This document shows positions 1-6,788 of a stretch of 13,044 nucleotides of DNA, piece after piece (position 1 is the stretch's first letter; every line of letters starts with the position of its first letter). Made by a program: the position numbers and the translations under genes. The notes under the pieces were generated by a model. The model searched no databases and had not been told where the DNA came from. It saw only the letters and a program-made list of their open reading frames with translations. The stretch comes from Gammaproteobacteria bacterium (GTDB lineage: Bacteria > Pseudomonadota > Gammaproteobacteria > Pseudomonadales > Azotimanducaceae), in NCBI GenBank assembly GCA_018667205.1, contig JABIVN010000193.1, positions 1 to 13,044 of the forward strand. The letters are read 5' to 3'.

Positions 1-19
1 GTAGTGGACTGTAGTGGAC
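1..19. repeat. Two tandem copies of GTAGTGGAC at the window edge
   Basis: GTAGTGGAC occurs at 1-9 and again at 11-19, a 10-base period. The array could continue to the left of the window. With only two copies seen, it may be chance. Confidence 0.3.
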
Positions 20-136
20 CGCACAGAACCATCAGGACGCCAGCCTTCCAACAGGAGTTTGCCACGCTGACCTTGCGTCTAGAATTTCACGAACTCGGCA
101 CTATAAGCGAGCATCGCATTTCTTTCTGTCCCCGAC

Positions 137-315
137 ATGCCCGTGTCGACATCAGATCAAACGCCTCCCTATGGAGTTTTGGAAGCGCGGTTTGAAGCTT
201 CCTTGCAACAACACAACCGGGTGGGGTGATTTGCTACATCGATGACCCAGGCAGCACGATTAAAAAACTGGCTCCCGAAGATGTCCTGGCTTTGGATGAA
301 GCTGAAGCTTCATGA
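137..315 (+). pseudogene. Possible frameshifted small gene of unknown function
   Basis: An ATG at 137 opens a 30-residue frame (starting MPVSTSDQ, ending QQHNRVG) that stops at TGA 227-229. The frame one step over continues directly from the GGTGGGGTG run at about 220-228 as VICYIDDPGSTIKK...LDEAEAS and stops at 313-315. Both halves have ordinary protein-like composition, and a change in the G-run would fuse them into one protein of about 60 residues. I recognise no family. The alternative is two unrelated chance frames, since both are short. The stop overlaps the ATG of the next small ORF (ATGA at 312-315), which mildly supports a real reading frame here. Confidence 0.28.
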
Positions 316-401
316 GACGCCGAAAACCGCTAGCGCCTTGCCTTTCAATATTAGCGTTAATTGGTCTATGGGCGCCCGTGATTTACGGCATCGGATATTG
401 A
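312..401 (+). CDS. Possible 29-residue membrane peptide
   Basis: The frame reads MRRRKPLAPC, then a hydrophobic run (about residues 11-29, LSILALIGLWAPVIYGIGY), then TGA. A positively charged N-terminus followed by one hydrophobic helix is typical of a tiny inner-membrane peptide, or of the start of a larger membrane protein that has been cut short. Its ATG overlaps the preceding stop as ATGA, which would allow translational coupling. No family is recognised. The frame is short enough to be chance, and no strong ribosome-binding site lies directly before it. Confidence 0.27.
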   Translation: MRRRKPLAPCLSILALIGLWAPVIYGIGY

Positions 402-524
402 AGATTATGGACCCGTTTTAATTAGCGCCTGAGGGCTGTCAAACACGATATGCGACATCCTTGCCTGGGCCGTGAAATGTCTCAGCCGCCGGACAATTAG
501 ATCCTTACCCCTGGGGTTTTTAGG
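402..524. other. Non-coding gap after the glycosyltransferase operon
   Basis: No convincing gene lies between the small ORF and the stop of the minus-strand GT1 gene at 525. A short palindrome, ACCCC/GGGGT followed by T residues, occurs near 508-521. It has no room for a loop, so I do not call it a terminator. Confidence 0.4.
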
Positions 525-1778
525 TCACTCAAACAATGCTTCGTTAACCCCCGCCTGGGTCATTCCGGGCTCCGGACCTGGCTTCACGGTATCGAGTTGA
601 GCAATGATCGCCTCGGACAGCTCAGTGGCACTCATTTCGTTTGGAGATAAAACCGTAGCGACACCAACACGCTCCAAATCAGTCGCATTGGCGAATTGGT
701 CGGTCGAAAAAGGTAACACCAGCTGTCGCACTCCAGTGCCAAGGCACTCTTGCACGCTGTTGTTTCCACCATGGTGAATGGCCAGGTCTGCATAGCGCAG
801 CATTGCCACTTGCGGCAGCTCCCTAGAAACGACCCAGTCGTCAGGTACCGTGCCAAGATCGTGTTTCGGCATTGAACCGATTGCCATTGCAGCCCTCGCA
901 CCCACCTTACGAAGCGCTTCGGCAACGCGCGCAAGGACATCAACTCGGTGCGATAAAAAAGTTCCAAGAGCAACGTAAATTTGTGGCCTGTTGTCTTTTT
1001 TATCGCGCCAGGCGTCCATATTTTCAGGCAGCGTTTCCTCTCTCACAAGCGGGCCTACGAACCGATGATCTAAGCTTAACTCCGCTGACCGCAGCGCACT
1101 ATGGTAACGAGAGACACTATTATAAAGCACCCGTCGACCATGAACTCTGAAGGCGTCTTCTACCGGCGGACGCTCAGGCGCCACCATCGCTAGAGCGCTA
1201 TTCCAACGATCAGTAAAGGCAGCCGTTACGGTATCCGCGAGCCGCTCAACCTCGTTGAGTTGCTCATTGTCGGGACGCATGCACGCTGGCCACTCAGCAG
1301 GGATTCCGTAGCGTTCCTTACCCACCGGTAGCTGGCTAGGGTGACCAGGCACCAGTGTCATGAAGTCCTCCCCGATGGCATACATTGCCAAAGTTGATCC
1401 GAAGGATACATGGTCGACCAACACCTCTTCGGGTTCGAGATCTTTATACAGCGCAGTGACGGAACCCACCACCTGCTCAGGATTCCACAGCAAATCCACT
1501 TGCCTTTGCATCGCTTGATATCGAATCGTGTCAAGCGGCCCCTGCCGAGTGGCTGCCAGAAAGCGATCGATAGAGGCATTCCTAGTAACAACACCGCTAT
1601 TCGAACTCGCAGCGAGATTCAGCTCACGCCACTCAAACCCCTCGACTTTCACTCGTGGGCGTAAGCTGTGACCCGTCGCAATCACGACCCGCCGGCCGGC
1701 CTGCTGTGCCGCTCGAGCCATTACGGCCAACGGACCATAATGGGACGCGTAGTCAGGGCTGATCACTAGCAACGTCAT
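525..1778 (-). CDS. GT1-family glycosyltransferase (UGT/MGT-like)
   Basis: This is a 417-residue cytoplasmic GT-B glycosyltransferase that probably moves a sugar from a nucleotide-sugar donor onto a small hydrophobic acceptor. The N-terminal domain opens with MTLLVISPDYASHYGPLAVM, the usual first strand plus a His (residue 13) where GT1 enzymes place the catalytic base. The C-terminal half shows VGPL (241-244), YVALGTF (268-274), and the donor-site signature HHGGNNSVQE (335-344) followed by PFSTDQFANA (356-365), matching the HGGxNS...DQ pattern of the family. Length is normal. Donor and acceptor cannot be told from sequence. The ATG overlaps the stop of the upstream GT4 gene (ATGA, 1775-1778), so the two are almost certainly co-transcribed and translationally coupled. 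It is the last gene of the operon, and no clear terminator follows. Confidence 0.9.
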   Translation of the reverse strand: MTLLVISPDYASHYGPLAVMARAAQQAGRRVVIATGHSLRPRVKVEGFEWRELNLAASSNSGVVTRNASIDRFLAATRQGPLDTIRYQAMQRQVDLLWNPEQVVGSVTALYKDLEPEEVLVDHVSFGSTLAMYAIGEDFMTLVPGHPSQLPVGKERYGIPAEWPACMRPDNEQLNEVERLADTVTAAFTDRWNSALAMVAPERPPVEDAFRVHGRRVLYNSVSRYHSALRSAELSLDHRFVGPLVREETLPENMDAWRDKKDNRPQIYVALGTFLSHRVDVLARVAEALRKVGARAAMAIGSMPKHDLGTVPDDWVVSRELPQVAMLRYADLAIHHGGNNSVQECLGTGVRQLVLPFSTDQFANATDLERVGVATVLSPNEMSATELSEAIIAQLDTVKPGPEPGMTQAGVNEALFE

Positions 1779-3952
1779 CTGTAGGACGGTTCCGCCTGGT
1801 AGACGCTGACCAGCTGTGATGCCATTGCCGCTATCGAGTAACGCTCTTCTACCAATGTCTGGGCCCGCTTGACCCGACCGGGAAGATTGACGAGACTTAT
1901 GCCATGTCGTATTCCTGCCGCAAGATCGGCGCCTGGATCAACAAGAACGCCTGTATCACCATGTACCACGTAGGTGGGCGGTCCACCGGTACTCGGTGCA
2001 ATCACCACCAGTCCTGCGGCCATGGCCTCGATCAAGGCAAGGCCGAACTCTTCCTTCAACGCCCCATCAACGTATAAGCCACCCTTCGACCAGAACCCAA
2101 CACGGCCTTGAACGGTGGCTACGAGCAGCCTAGCAACATCGGCTCGCGGCCTACCACCAAGAAGTACAAGGCCCTCCCGGAGCGGACTTTCCAACGGGAT
2201 TACCTGATCTATGGCATTAAGCACCGTTTGCTCAGTCTGTGTCGGGTTAACCAGGTCACCGCCGACGAGCACAAGGTTGTAACGTGAATGAATAAGTGGA
2301 TCGGCAGCCCAAGCTGCGGCAACCCTTTCCATCCCTTTAACGGGATTAAAACGACCAATACTAAGCAGGAGGGGCAAATTCCGACGACTTTTAGGAATCC
2401 GACCAGCAAGCTGGAGAAGAATATCTGGCTGCTCTTGAGTTTCTTTTTCTCCGCAGTCGTAGGTTCTCTCTGCCCGACGAATCAGATCGACATCGATACC
2501 TTCTGACACCACCGCCACCCGTTGACCGTAACGGCGAGAATCAATTCCGAACACGTCGAGCAGTTCGCCAGGTTTCGCGCGCGGAAACAAGACCAAACGA
2601 TTCGCGCGTTCGGCCAACCTCTCGACTAGCCGTGCCCGGAACCACAAATGCTCCTTGGCGCACAGTTGAAGAAATTTATCCTGATCAAGTTCACCGCGTG
2701 ACTGCAGCGAGTGAATCACATTGTGCGGATCTGGGGCCGCACTAAAGCATACCGGAACACCCAACGCTTCAGCCACCTCTGCACCGGCGAGCGTGCCGGC
2801 ATCGGCCATACGAAGATGCAGCATGTCGATTGGAGCAGCTTCCTGCATCACCCGGCGAAGCCCACGCTTGATCGCTGGAAGGTGCTCCCAGGCAGCATCC
2901 GGGGTTTCTGCAGGACGACCATGGTCTCCGACCGTTATCATGGCGTACGCCAAGGCGCTGTCTTTTAAATAACCAGGTTTGCTTAGGCTGTCAGCGAAAG
3001 TCCCGCGACCGATAGTAAGCACATGGTCGACTTCTGGACGGCAGGCCAACGCCTCACCCAGCGACACCAGCAGGCTGGCCACGCCACCTGTATCACCAAG
3101 ACCACCACGGCTAAGCTTTCCGTCCAGTCCGGCCGCCAGCACAAGCTGAGCGATTCGTAAACCAGCGTTACTACATTGCGCCGGTGGTGCTTTAAATACT
3201 TCTAAATCGCTTAACGCCAGAGCGGCATGGGTGCCGATCACGTCTTCCGCGCCGGCGAGTCTTTGCAAGGTTGCCCGGCTATTAGACCCGGGTCGGTCAC
3301 CCAAAGCACCAATTGCCGCGATTCGCGCCGCCAATGCCTCCCCAGAATCTGCAGCAAGCCGAACTAAGAGTTCATTTGAGTGCTTTAAAGAACCTAGAAG
3401 GTCAACAAGGCGCGCGCGAACATGGCCGTCGTCGACACTTTCTAACGCGCCCGCGAGGTGAGCCCTGATCCCATCAGGGCTAGCGGTCGACCATCTGCGT
3501 AACGTCCGAAACGCGTGCATCGAGTCTATCCCGCCAACAGCAAGCTGTTCGACAAGTGGCCCGAAGGCAGATGCAATGGGCTTTCTTCGACCCAGCAGCC
3601 AGGTGGCATGACGCCTGACCAGTTGAAATGGGTGTGCCAGAAGCGCTATAAGTTGCTGGTCAGCGCTGCGATCCTTGACGGCGGCGAGAGACTCCATTAC
3701 TAGCAGACTCGAAAAGGCTCCCCCTTCGGAAAAGGACTTTAAATCGACCATCAGACCCCGTGGATCCGCAGAGCGGCTAGCAATACTTGCAAGCTGAGAA
3801 GAACGCGTCATTACCCGTAAAAAGTCGTCACTCCTCATCAAAAACTCAAACTCGACCAACAATTGGCTATTCGACAGGACCCCGCATTCGTCTTCGCGCA
3901 CGTAGCTCTCGTGATTAGAAACCTGAATCAGGCTCACAAAATCCGCCCACAA
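1775..3952 (-). CDS. HEAT-repeat protein fused to a sucrose-synthase-like GT4 glycosyltransferase
   Basis: This 725-residue protein has two parts. Residues about 60-255 are helical and repetitive, with HEAT/PBS-lyase-like units (for example HPFQLVRRHATWLLG, and ARIAAIGALGDR). From about 262 a GT-B glycosyltransferase follows: GGLGDTGG (283-290) resembles the donor-domain loop of sucrose synthase, sucrose-phosphate synthase and glycogen synthase, and HLRMADAG (379-386) resembles the HxHYADAG segment of sucrose synthases. The C-terminal domain has SIGRFNPVKG (531-540) and the E-x7-E motif in EEFGLALIEAMAAG (634-647). It is therefore a retaining GT4-type enzyme. No signal peptide or membrane helix is obvious. 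The first possible start at 3952 is TTG without a clear ribosome-binding site; GTG codons at residues 6 and 18 or ATG at residue 39 are alternatives. It overlaps the following GT1 gene by four bases. Acceptor and biological role are unknown. Confidence 0.85.
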   Translation of the reverse strand: MWADFVSLIQVSNHESYVREDECGVLSNSQLLVEFEFLMRSDDFLRVMTRSSQLASIASRSADPRGLMVDLKSFSEGGAFSSLLVMESLAAVKDRSADQQLIALLAHPFQLVRRHATWLLGRRKPIASAFGPLVEQLAVGGIDSMHAFRTLRRWSTASPDGIRAHLAGALESVDDGHVRARLVDLLGSLKHSNELLVRLAADSGEALAARIAAIGALGDRPGSNSRATLQRLAGAEDVIGTHAALALSDLEVFKAPPAQCSNAGLRIAQLVLAAGLDGKLSRGGLGDTGGVASLLVSLGEALACRPEVDHVLTIGRGTFADSLSKPGYLKDSALAYAMITVGDHGRPAETPDAAWEHLPAIKRGLRRVMQEAAPIDMLHLRMADAGTLAGAEVAEALGVPVCFSAAPDPHNVIHSLQSRGELDQDKFLQLCAKEHLWFRARLVERLAERANRLVLFPRAKPGELLDVFGIDSRRYGQRVAVVSEGIDVDLIRRAERTYDCGEKETQEQPDILLQLAGRIPKSRRNLPLLLSIGRFNPVKGMERVAAAWAADPLIHSRYNLVLVGGDLVNPTQTEQTVLNAIDQVIPLESPLREGLVLLGGRPRADVARLLVATVQGRVGFWSKGGLYVDGALKEEFGLALIEAMAAGLVVIAPSTGGPPTYVVHGDTGVLVDPGADLAAGIRHGISLVNLPGRVKRAQTLVEERYSIAAMASQLVSVYQAEPSYR

Positions 3953-4290
3953 CGATCAACAGTTAGATAATTGGACATTTTTTAGCTTCTTTTAGATTGG
4001 ATGGATTTCCCTACCCGTGTCTATCGATAGGAACCCCACCTTTAGATTAAACTTTTAGTGGATAGAGGCTTTATACGTCAAATGTCGATAAGCAGATCAA
4101 ACAACAGCACCGATAACTTAATCCTATCCCGTAAAAGTCAGGCTCGTAGCCTCGAAAAACCGCGTGAGCTCAGCCGAAGATAATCAGGGCTGACCCAACT
4201 TTCTTTCCATTGCTTCACGCCCGGACACTTTCCCTATCGGGTTTCACCGCAGGAAGAACAAAAGCCTATACGAGAGTCTGAAAATTAACC
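3953..4290. other. Upstream region of the glycosyltransferase operon, no gene seen
   Basis: This stretch is AT-rich compared with its neighbours and must contain the promoter of the minus-strand glycosyltransferase operon. On the minus strand a TTGACG hexamer lies near 4075-4080, but no convincing -10 box is placed at the right distance. CTATCGATAG (4021-4030) is a perfect 10-base palindrome, a length expected by chance in a window of this size. TCAGCC (4170-4175) and GGCTGA (4188-4193) could pair. Confidence 0.4.
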
Positions 4291-4303
4291 GAAAGTGTTT
4301 CGG
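4289..4303. other. Short perfect hairpin CCGAAA-GTG-TTTCGG
   Basis: Six-base arms surround a three-base loop. Read on the minus strand, the hairpin is followed by TTAATTTT, so it could act as a weak terminator for transcripts running out of the KstD-like gene about 340 bases upstream. The stem is short and rather AT-rich, so this is tentative. Confidence 0.25.
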
Positions 4304-4320
4304 GGTTGAAACGACAAGGG

Positions 4321-4537
4321 TTAATCGTCGTGCCACGAATCTCGCCAGGTTGAGCCCCGTAGCTTTCGCGACACCCTATGCTAAATGCTGCTTGATGAGT
4401 TGAACCTCGCACCGCCTAACGCAGAGCTTGCTTCGCGTCTCATCAGCGGGCGGCTGATTGCCGTGGATGGGGGACAGTCCAACGTGCGCTGTAACGACAC
4501 CACTGTTCGAGCCACTAGGATGATATTGCCAGCATAA
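4321..4537 (+). pseudogene. Decayed 3' end of a short-chain dehydrogenase/reductase (SDR)
   Basis: The frame from the ATG at 4385 to TAA 4535-4537 reads ELASRLISGRLIAVDGGQS, close to the classical SDR C-terminal motif (LAS..ITGxxIxVDGGxS). In a different frame just upstream (about 4338-4376) the translation NLARLSPVAFATP resembles the SDR N-x-x-x-PG-x-x-TP segment that normally precedes it. The Rossmann TGxxxGxG and YxxxK catalytic motifs were not found upstream, so only a broken tail is present. The frame stays open for 37 codons beyond the TAA but with no recognisable motif. It lies next to a KstD-like gene, and hydroxysteroid dehydrogenases are SDRs, so the fragment may once have belonged to the same pathway. 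The evidence is motif-level only. Confidence 0.42.
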
Positions 4538-4644
4538 GCATCCCGTATCGACCGCGATATTGCCACCCAAGATCAGGCATCAAGCTATTGCAGCAACTTC
4601 AAAACGGCGAATATCACGATCAACAACCCCAATGGTAAGCCTGC

Positions 4645-6297
4645 TCATCGAGTTTTAGCGTCCATAGCGGCTATATAGGCGTAGGTCATGGCAGCGCCAA
4701 TCGTCCCGCCGGCGCCGGGATAGTAGTTACCCATCACCGATGCTGAGCTGTTGCCTGCGGCATAGAGACCCGGCACTATTGTGCCATCGTCGCGAACCAC
4801 TTGTGCGTGTTCGTTGGTTAGCAATCCACCTTTTGTACCCAGGTCACCCGCCTTTACTTCCATGGCGTAAAAAGGCGCCTTTGCAACGGTCCCCAGACAG
4901 GCATTAGGCTTGTGACTAGGGTCACCCGCATAAAGATCAAATGCACTTTCACCCTTTTGAAAGTCTTCATCCTTGCCGGCTATGGCCATTTCATTAAACC
5001 GGGCGACAGTTTGTCTAAGACCATCGGCATCTATGCCTGTTAACTTAGCCAAAGCTTCCAGCGTATCCGCCCGCTTCACATAACCGTTCTCGATATGCCT
5101 TTCAGGCGTAACCCCTGGCAACAGGCCACCAATCGCATAACGGCTACGAAACTGCTGATCAAAAATGATATACGCAGGTGGCGCAGTATCCTCAAAAATT
5201 AGCCGACCTAGCTCATTATAAGGTCTGGCTTCATTCGCAAAGCGCTGACCGCGTGCATTAACGATCATCATGTGTGGCAGACCACGTTCAAACACAATAA
5301 TGACAGGTGCGCTGTCTGGCGGCAGCGCGGATGGCATCCACCACATGTCATCCATAAGATCCATCGCTGCGCCAATTCGAGCGCCTGCATTGATGCCGTC
5401 TCCAGTATTACCGGGCGAACCAGAAGTGACGCTGCCTGTATTCCAATCGCTTCCGCCTTTGTCGCCAAAGAACTGTTTTCGCATAGCAGCGTTGCGCTCA
5501 AACCCACCCGCCGCCATCACTACGCCTTTTCTTGCACGTATGTTGATCCTCGCACCATCTTTTGTGGCACGAACACCCACGACAACCCCATCTTTTAGCA
5601 CTAAGTCTTCCAGCGGTGTTTCAAGCCATAATGGCACATCTTTTTTTTGCAGAGTAAGGCGCAACCGGGCAATGAGCGCCCTGCCGCTGGAAAGGTGCTC
5701 TCGCCGAGCTAGCTTGTTCCAAAGATTACGCGGGAAGAATCTCCAGACCTGCAACAGCCCAAGCGGATTGGCGCGAAAGAATGCCAGCCGGCGTAGTTCA
5801 GTCACGGAACCCACGACACCACCCGGCACCGCAAGGTTCGACTTTCGTAATTTGTCATAATCGTTAATCCGCCGCCCCGAAATCACCTTAGGATCAATCG
5901 ACCGGCCGCCTTTAGAGCCACCTGGCGTTTCCGGTCGGTAATCGGGGAAACCATGTACCAGATTGAATTTTAGCTCACTGTTAGCCATTAAATAGTCGGC
6001 CATTTCAGGCGCACGATCGACAAACGCCCGCAGTTTGCTGTCTGCCACGCGTTGGCCAATATTATGTTTTAAATAGGTCAGCGCCTCGTCTGGATCGTCA
6101 TCAATGCCTGCCTTCGCCATTAACGAATTATTCGGTACCCACGCAACCCCGCCAGATAACGCCGTTGTGCCGCCATAAAACGGTTCTTTTTCAAGTACGA
6201 TCACCTCCAGCCCCTCATGATCGCCAACAATGGCAGCGGTCAAACCGGCGGACCCCGTGCCAATGACAATGAGGTCTGTTTCAAAATCCCAACTCAC
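4645..6297 (-). CDS. 3-ketosteroid delta1-dehydrogenase-like FAD flavoprotein
   Basis: About 550 residues of the fumarate reductase/KstD flavoprotein family. Such enzymes use FAD to remove hydrogens from carbons next to a ring ketone, as in 1(2)-desaturation of 3-ketosteroids. Numbering from the upstream GTG at 6306: the FAD Rossmann motif is VIGTGSAG (14-21), followed by the acidic ribose binder in LEKE (38-41) and GGTTALSGG (45-53). The C-terminal FAD loop is GLYAAGNSSASVMG (513-526). Tyr123 (PDYRPE), Tyr363 (NEARPYNE) and Tyr529/Gly533 (NYYPGAGG) fall where the catalytic tyrosines and glycine of Rhodococcus KstD are, as I remember them; no alignment was run. I prefer the GTG at 6297 as start because AGAGG lies eight bases before it, whereas the GTG at 6306 overlaps that site. 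Related delta4-dehydrogenases or flavoproteins acting on other cyclic ketones are possible. Confidence 0.8.
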   Translation of the reverse strand: MSWDFETDLIVIGTGSAGLTAAIVGDHEGLEVIVLEKEPFYGGTTALSGGVAWVPNNSLMAKAGIDDDPDEALTYLKHNIGQRVADSKLRAFVDRAPEMADYLMANSELKFNLVHGFPDYRPETPGGSKGGRSIDPKVISGRRINDYDKLRKSNLAVPGGVVGSVTELRRLAFFRANPLGLLQVWRFFPRNLWNKLARREHLSSGRALIARLRLTLQKKDVPLWLETPLEDLVLKDGVVVGVRATKDGARINIRARKGVVMAAGGFERNAAMRKQFFGDKGGSDWNTGSVTSGSPGNTGDGINAGARIGAAMDLMDDMWWMPSALPPDSAPVIIVFERGLPHMMIVNARGQRFANEARPYNELGRLIFEDTAPPAYIIFDQQFRSRYAIGGLLPGVTPERHIENGYVKRADTLEALAKLTGIDADGLRQTVARFNEMAIAGKDEDFQKGESAFDLYAGDPSHKPNACLGTVAKAPFYAMEVKAGDLGTKGGLLTNEHAQVVRDDGTIVPGLYAAGNSSASVMGNYYPGAGGTIGAAMTYAYIAAMDAKTR

Positions 6298-6305
6298 AGT
6301 ATTCA

Positions 6306-6310
6306 CCTCT
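6306..6310 (-). promoter_or_regulatory. Ribosome-binding site that decides the KstD-like start
   Basis: AGAGG on the minus strand, eight bases before the GTG at 6297. It overlaps the other in-frame GTG at 6306, which therefore could not use it. Confidence 0.5.
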
Positions 6311-6377
6311 ATTCCCTCGGTAACTTGACGGATTTACGCTATAGGTTCGACACTTTTCTATCACGACTGTCATACGA

Positions 6378-6394
6378 TTGACGGTTTAAGTCAA
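6378..6394. promoter_or_regulatory. Inverted repeat TTGAC-N7-GTCAA, possible operator
   Basis: A dyad about 80 bases upstream of the KstD-like start, a position where a repressor or activator could bind. The five-base arms are short and could be chance. The TTGACGG half recurs at 6325-6331. Confidence 0.27.
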
Positions 6395-6520
6395 GCGATG
6401 GCTATAGCGCAATTGTCACCCGCGACCTTTAACTATCATGGCCGAAGAAACTCACAAAAAACTGTTTACTTCGCCCTCTAACCCAAAAATTCTTTGGATA
6501 GAGTTGTAGGTTGGAGAGCG

Positions 6521-6549
6521 ACCGGTTAACTTAACTCCGCTCAACCGGT
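6521..6549. promoter_or_regulatory. Inverted repeat ACCGGTT-N15-AACCGGT
   Basis: Perfect seven-base arms lie in the divergent promoter region, about 240 bases before the aminotransferase gene. It could be an operator or a hairpin; no T-run follows, so it is not a terminator. Chance cannot be excluded. Confidence 0.3.
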
Positions 6550-6788
6550 GGCATAGCCCCTATTTATAATCCTTCGGATAGCACTCAAAATTGACTCAGG
6601 TACCTTATTTTTATTGACGAGTATTTAATTAAGCGATTCAGCGCCTCTAACCTTAAAATACAGGCAGGCTTCTTCTAGATGGTGCGCCCTCTCAGGTTTT
6701 TCTGGAACTGAATAAGTCTATTTTCGGGTAGATTCGCTTTTACTGGATTACTGACAAAAATTCTTATCCTCTGCACAGGAACATCTAA

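Larger units (their letters stand above)
6298..6788. other. Divergent intergenic region between the KstD-like and aminotransferase genes
   Basis: About 490 bases without a convincing gene. It must hold the promoters of both divergent genes. TTGACGG followed by a TTTA-rich stretch occurs twice (6325 and 6378). Two TTGAC hexamers near 6593 and 6619 on the plus strand could be -35 elements for the aminotransferase gene, but neither has a clear -10 at normal spacing. Only very short frames with no recognisable content are present. Confidence 0.45.

Noticed and set aside
4..195. 63-codon plus-strand frame at the left edge
   Set aside because: It has no ribosome-binding site or motif and an unusual composition; the overlapping frame from 137 looks more protein-like.
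4021..4030. CTATCGATAG palindrome as an operator
   Set aside because: Ten-base palindromes are expected about a dozen times by chance in 13 kb, and nothing else marks this one.
4376..4570. Two overlapping minus-strand frames of 61-64 codons
   Set aside because: They are opposite the SDR-like plus-strand segment and have no recognisable content or ribosome-binding site.
5270..5860. 196-codon plus-strand frame inside the KstD-like gene
   Set aside because: It is antisense to well-conserved flavoprotein motifs, and its Ser/Arg/Pro-rich translation shows no domain.
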